DNA of 35,260 nt, from positions 1-35,260 of the forward strand of contig JALSSR010000236.1 of NCBI GenBank assembly GCA_026984135.1. The letters run 5' to 3'. A program made the translations under genes and the position numbers. The notes under the pieces were generated by a model. The model was not told the DNA's origin. It ran no database searches and saw only the letters and a list, made by a program, of their open reading frames with translations. The DNA comes from Bacteroidales bacterium. GTDB taxonomy: Bacteria > Bacteroidota > Bacteroidia > Bacteroidales > JAADJA01. This document shows positions 31,745 through 35,260 of this stretch, in pieces (the first letter of the stretch is position 1; each line of letters starts with the position of its first letter).

Positions 31745-32521
31745 CTATTTATTATTCAATACTTCTTCAATATAATCAAATGTTGATAAAATCTCCGCTT
31801 TTCCCTTTCTAACAACCACATCGTGCTCATAATGCGCCGAAGGTTGTCTGTCGGCAGTTCGTATTGTCCATCCGTCTTTTTCCTGGACAACTCTTTTCGT
31901 ACCGAGGTTGATCATCGGCTCTATTGCTATCACCAGATTTTCTTTCAACTTAGTACCTCTGCCCCTCTTCCCGAAATTCGGAACTTCCGGTTTTTCATGA
32001 AGATTCCTTCCCAATCCATGCCCCACAAGGTCTCTGACAACCGAATATCCGAAACTTTCAACATAACTCTGGATCGCATAACCTATATCTCCAATTCTTT
32101 TCCCGGCAACGGCACTTTCAATTCCAAGATAAAGCGACTCTTTAGTCCTCTTCATCAACATCAACACCTCCTCCTTCACTTCTCCAACGGCAAAGGTGTA
32201 TGCCGAATCGCCGTAAAACCCGTTTTTAATGGTTCCGCAATCAACCGAAACGATATCGCCATCCTTCAATTCCCTTTCCGAAGGAAAACCGTGAACAACA
32301 TTTTCATTCACCGAGATACATAAAGTAAACGGAAATCCGTTATAACCTTTAAAACCCGGTACGGCACCATTGTCTCTTATGAACTCCTCAGCAACCTGAT
32401 CAAGCTTAATGGTTTTTACACCCGGCTCAATAAGTTTTGCAACTTCAGCGAGAGTTTTTCCAACAAGTAAAGAACTTTCTCTTAATAATTCTATTTCTTC
32501 TTCAGTCTTATAATATATCAT
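31745..32521 (-). CDS. map: Methionine aminopeptidase, type I
   Basis: It removes the initiator methionine from new proteins. The 258-aa pita-bread fold shows the five metal ligands of the family in context: Asp in SVDCGTIKNGFYGD (two Asp), His in GHGLGRNLHE, Glu in AIEPM and Glu in YEHDVVV. There is no N-terminal zinc-finger extension, so it is the short bacterial type Ia. Location between secY and infA is the usual bacterial order. Confidence 0.97.
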   Translation of the reverse strand: MIYYKTEEEIELLRESSLLVGKTLAEVAKLIEPGVKTIKLDQVAEEFIRDNGAVPGFKGYNGFPFTLCISVNENVVHGFPSERELKDGDIVSVDCGTIKNGFYGDSAYTFAVGEVKEEVLMLMKRTKESLYLGIESAVAGKRIGDIGYAIQSYVESFGYSVVRDLVGHGLGRNLHEKPEVPNFGKRGRGTKLKENLVIAIEPMINLGTKRVVQEKDGWTIRTADRQPSAHYEHDVVVRKGKAEILSTFDYIEEVLNNK

Positions 32522-32547
32522 TTTCGCCTCCGCGAATCAAAATTTTC

Positions 32548-33918
32548 TTAGCCGGTCATACTAAAAGATGACCTTCCCTTTATTCTACCGGATTTTGTTA
32601 ATCCGTCGTAATGTCTCATCAGCAAGTGACTTTCAATCTGTTGTAACGTATCCAAAATAACACCAACTAAAATCAATAAAGATGTACCTCCGTAAAACCT
32701 TGCAAATTGTGAACTTACACCAACCAACCTGACAAGAGCAGGCATAATGGCTACAAATCCAAGAAATATGGAACCCGGCAATGTAATTCTTGACATCACA
32801 TTATCAATGAAATCAGCCGTTTTTCTTCCGGGTTTAACACCGGGGATAAAGCCTCCGTTCTTCTTCATATCATCAGCCATTTGATTAGGATTAACCGTAA
32901 TGGCAGTATAAAAATATGTAAAGAGAATGATCATTATAAAGAATGTGAAGTTGTACCAGAATCCGTTAATATTGGAAAATGCAGCAGCAAATCCGCTCAA
33001 CGATTCCGAATCCGTAAAACCAACAAGTGTGATTGGCAGAAACATAATTGCCTGAGCAAAGATAATAGGCATAACTCCTGCAGCATTAACCTTTAGCGGA
33101 ATATATTGACGCACACCACCATATTGTTTGTTTCCTACAATACGCTTCGCATACTGAACAGGTATTCTTCTTGTACCCTGAACCAACAGGATCGTAACAA
33201 GAATCACAAATATCAGAACAACTATTTCAATAACAAAGTAAACAAGGCCTCCGCCTCCTTTCTGTTCCATTCTGGCAGCAAATTCTCCAATCAGTGCAAA
33301 AGGCAATCTTGCGATAATACCGATCATAATGATGAGGGAAATACCATTACCAATACCTTTTTCCGTAATTCTCTCACCCAGCCACATAATAAACATTGAG
33401 CCGGCAGTAAGAATCATAATTGATGAAATACCGAAGAATGAGAACACGGTATGTGTCGTCATATTGGGGTCGAAAGGATAAATACCTTCCGGGGGCAACT
33501 GCCTTACCAAGTTGGCAATATAAGCAGGTGATTGGAAAATAAGAATAATAACAGTCAGATAACGAGTTATTTGACTAATTTTTCTTCTTCCGCTTTCACC
33601 TTCTTTCTGCAATTTCTGGAAATAGGGGATAGCCATACCGAGCAACTGCACTACAATGGATGCAGAGATGTAAGGCATAATACCGAGAGCAAAAATACTC
33701 GCATTGGAGAAAGCCCCACCGGAGAACATGTTAAGAAGTCCGAGTAATCCGGAGCTACCCTGATTTTGCAGGTTGGCAAGTTGATGCGGATCCACACCGG
33801 GTAAAACAATATAAGCACCTAATCTATATATAAGAATGATACCAAGGGTAAAGAGAATCCGGTTTCGCAGATCCTCGATCTTATATATATTTCTTATGGT
33901 TTCTATTAATTTCTTCAT
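32548..33918 (-). CDS. secY: Preprotein translocase subunit SecY
   Basis: SecY is the channel-forming subunit of the Sec translocon. The 456-aa protein has ten predicted membrane segments. It carries the early plug/TM2 region (GLLGLLNMFSGGAFSNASIFALGIMPYISASI), the cytoplasmic loop RRKISQITRYLT, the signature GIGNGISLIIMIGI and the C5/C6 region NVMSRITLPGSIFLGFVA. It is 5 nt after rplO and 26 nt before map, suggesting translational coupling with the ribosomal proteins. Confidence 0.98.
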   Translation of the reverse strand: MKKLIETIRNIYKIEDLRNRILFTLGIILIYRLGAYIVLPGVDPHQLANLQNQGSSGLLGLLNMFSGGAFSNASIFALGIMPYISASIVVQLLGMAIPYFQKLQKEGESGRRKISQITRYLTVIILIFQSPAYIANLVRQLPPEGIYPFDPNMTTHTVFSFFGISSIMILTAGSMFIMWLGERITEKGIGNGISLIIMIGIIARLPFALIGEFAARMEQKGGGGLVYFVIEIVVLIFVILVTILLVQGTRRIPVQYAKRIVGNKQYGGVRQYIPLKVNAAGVMPIIFAQAIMFLPITLVGFTDSESLSGFAAAFSNINGFWYNFTFFIMIILFTYFYTAITVNPNQMADDMKKNGGFIPGVKPGRKTADFIDNVMSRITLPGSIFLGFVAIMPALVRLVGVSSQFARFYGGTSLLILVGVILDTLQQIESHLLMRHYDGLTKSGRIKGRSSFSMTG

Positions 33919-33923
33919 TAAAA

Positions 33924-34370
33924 TTACATTTTTGTTGCAGTACCACCTTGAGATTCAATAGCTTTTACGGCAGAAGCCGAAAAAGCGTGAGCTTTAACTT
34001 CCAGTTTAACAGTCAATTCGCCCCTGCCAAGAATTTTCACAAGATCCTTTTTATTTGCAAGACCGTTATTGATAAGAGTATCAACATCAATAGAAGTAAG
34101 CTTATTTTCATCTGCAAGTTTCTGCAAAGTGTCAATATTTATGCCACGGAATTCTTTTCTGTTAATATTTTTAAACCCGAATTTCGGAACTCTGCGGAAC
34201 AATGGCATTTGGCCACCTTCAAAACCCTTTTTCTTGCTATATCCTGATCTCGACTTAGCCCCTTTATGGCCTCTTGTTGAGGTTCCACCTGCTCCGGAGC
34301 CTTGTCCTCTGGCTATTCTCTTACGATTTCTCGTTGAGCCCTCTGCCGGTTTAAGATTACTTAAATCCAT
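33924..34370 (-). CDS. rplO: 50S ribosomal protein L15
   Basis: The 148-aa product has the Gly-rich basic N-terminal arm RIARGQGSGAGGTSTRGHKGA, then GFEGGQMPLFRRVPKFGFKN, and a globular C-terminal half ending HAFSASAVKAIESQGGTATKM. L15 is a late assembly protein of the 50S subunit. It lies between rpmD and secY. Confidence 0.97.
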   Translation of the reverse strand: MDLSNLKPAEGSTRNRKRIARGQGSGAGGTSTRGHKGAKSRSGYSKKKGFEGGQMPLFRRVPKFGFKNINRKEFRGINIDTLQKLADENKLTSIDVDTLINNGLANKKDLVKILGRGELTVKLEVKAHAFSASAVKAIESQGGTATKM

Positions 34371-34391
34371 CTCTTAAAAATTTATATATTC

Positions 34392-34574
34392 TTATTTAAC
34401 TTCTTCAATTATCAATAAATGTTTCACTTTATCAATCATACCCAAGACCTGAGGAGAAGCAACAACTTCCCTTTCCTGATTCAGTCTTTTCAGACCCAGA
34501 GCATCAAGTGTTCTCTTTTGGCGAACAGGGCGACCTATTCTACTCTTTACCTGTTTTATTTTTAATTTTTTCAT
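34392..34574 (-). CDS. rpmD: 50S ribosomal protein L30
   Basis: A 60-aa protein matching L30 over its full length: KIKQVKSRIGRPVRQKRTLDALGL, then the conserved MIDKVKHLLIIEE near the C-terminus. L30 occurs in many bacteria between rpsE and rplO, as here. Confidence 0.96.
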   Translation of the reverse strand: MKKLKIKQVKSRIGRPVRQKRTLDALGLKRLNQEREVVASPQVLGMIDKVKHLLIIEEVK

Positions 34575-34588
34575 TTGTCTCAGGAATT

Positions 34589-35107
34589 TTATCCATTAAA
34601 AACTTTATTCAAATCAATACCTCTAAGTTGAGCGACCGTATATGGGTCTCTCAGTTGTATCAGCGCATTAATTGTTGCTTTAACAACACTGTGGGGGTTT
34701 GATGAACCTTTAGATTTTGCAAGAACATCTTTAACACCAACACTCTCCAAAACAGCACGCATAGCACCACCGGCAATAACACCGGTACCGGGAGCGGCCG
34801 GCTTAAGAAAGACCTTTGCACCACTATACTTACCTTCCTGCTCGTGAGGCAGAGTACCGTGAAGAATCGGAACTTTGATGAGATTTTTCTTTGCATCGTC
34901 AATACCTTTGGCAATTGCCGAAGTAACTTCCTGGGCCTTACCCAATCCGAAACCAACAACGCCCTGTTCATTTCCAACTACCACGACGGCTGAAAAACTA
35001 AATGTACGTCCACCCTTTGTAACTTTTGTTACTCTCTGAATGCTAACAAGCCTGTCAATAAAATCGATATCGCTTGATTTAACTCTTTTTATGTTTACGT
35101 TAGGCAT
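34589..35107 (-). CDS. rpsE: 30S ribosomal protein S5
   Basis: S5 takes part in decoding fidelity and mRNA unwinding. The 172-aa product contains the double-stranded RNA-binding domain ([21 protein letters not shown], then [14 protein letters not shown]) and the C-terminal domain with [19 protein letters not shown] and [13 protein letters not shown]. Length and order (rplR-rpsE-rpmD) are standard. Confidence 0.98.
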   Translation of the reverse strand: MPNVNIKRVKSSDIDFIDRLVSIQRVTKVTKGGRTFSFSAVVVVGNEQGVVGFGLGKAQEVTSAIAKGIDDAKKNLIKVPILHGTLPHEQEGKYSGAKVFLKPAAPGTGVIAGGAMRAVLESVGVKDVLAKSKGSSNPHSVVKATINALIQLRDPYTVAQLRGIDLNKVFNG

Positions 35108-35113
35108 AATAAA

Positions 35114-35260
35114 TTAAAATTTAAGTCCTGCTTCTCTGGCTGCTTCAGCTAAGGCTTTCACTCTGCCATGATACAAATAACCGTTTCTGTCGAAAATTAC
35201 ACTCTTTATTCCTGCTTCTTTGGCTTTCTCGGCAATCTCTTTACCGACAGCTTTAGAGCT
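35114..35260 (-). CDS. rplR: 50S ribosomal protein L18 (C-terminal part)
   Basis: The frame enters at the right edge of the window and stops at TAA (35116-35114). The visible 48 residues ([20 protein letters not shown], then [20 protein letters not shown], ending GLKF) match the C-terminal half of L18, which binds 5S rRNA. It is 6 nt upstream of rpsE. The 5' part is outside the window. Confidence 0.95.
   Translation of the reverse strand, partial: SSKAVGKEIAEKAKEAGIKSVIFDRNGYLYHGRVKALAEAAREAGLKF

Overview
The window is a stretch of chromosome from a member of the Bacteroidota, most like the anaerobic Bacteroidales/Marinilabiliales-type lineages. The evidence is a PorP/SprF-family protein of the type IX secretion system, a eukaryote-like glycogen branching enzyme, a long-form bacterial aromatic amino acid hydroxylase, an alpha-2-macroglobulin/PBP1C pair, AT-rich spacers, and repeated matches to the Bacteroidota -7 promoter element TAnnTTTG in front of genes. 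No phage, integrase, transposase, CRISPR array or defence system was seen; it is core and housekeeping DNA.

Layout. 1-146: the 3' end of a molybdopterin-binding xanthine dehydrogenase-like subunit. 206-3303: a zinc-uptake cluster (Fur/Zur-type regulator, ZnuA-like lipoprotein, ZnuC, ZnuB) with an octamer tandem repeat between znuA and znuC. 3405-5520: PorP/SprF-like protein, rplS with a clear promoter and terminator, and dgkA. 5648-8276 (minus): a beta-barrel-like protein with an odd basic tail and a phenylalanine hydroxylase-like enzyme. 8366-10994: glgB and a VTT/DedA-like membrane protein. 10995-11445: REP-like repeats and tRNA-Arg(ACG). 11561-13050: a zinc-type CDF transporter overlapping an HD-domain phosphohydrolase.

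13056-13636 (minus) is the most interesting part. It is about 545 nt without a credible protein gene. It carries an excellent promoter (TTG-N21-TATTTTTG) and then many exact complementary segments: two candidate pseudoknots, three hairpins whose minus-strand loops are UNCG tetraloops, a GNRA-capped arm, a three-part arm and an 11-bp end hairpin. I read it as a structured non-coding RNA gene. It did not match the tmRNA, RNase P RNA or group I/II intron landmarks I know. Whether it is truly undescribed needs an RNA-family search.

13910-15955 is a cytoplasmic triple-PAS histidine kinase. 15969-24707 (minus) holds an alpha-2-macroglobulin lipoprotein, a small outer membrane protein and PBP1C, a periplasmic defence/peptidoglycan repair-type set. 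24926-26416 is a TolC-family protein without visible pump partners. 26725-35260 (minus) is eno downstream of the conserved spc/alpha ribosomal block, transcribed rplR(partial)-rpsE-rpmD-rplO-secY-map-infA-rpmJ-rpsM-rpsK-rpsD-rpoA-rplQ, with hairpin terminators after rplQ and after eno. The rpmJ gene (38 codons) is absent from the ORF track and was added by eye.
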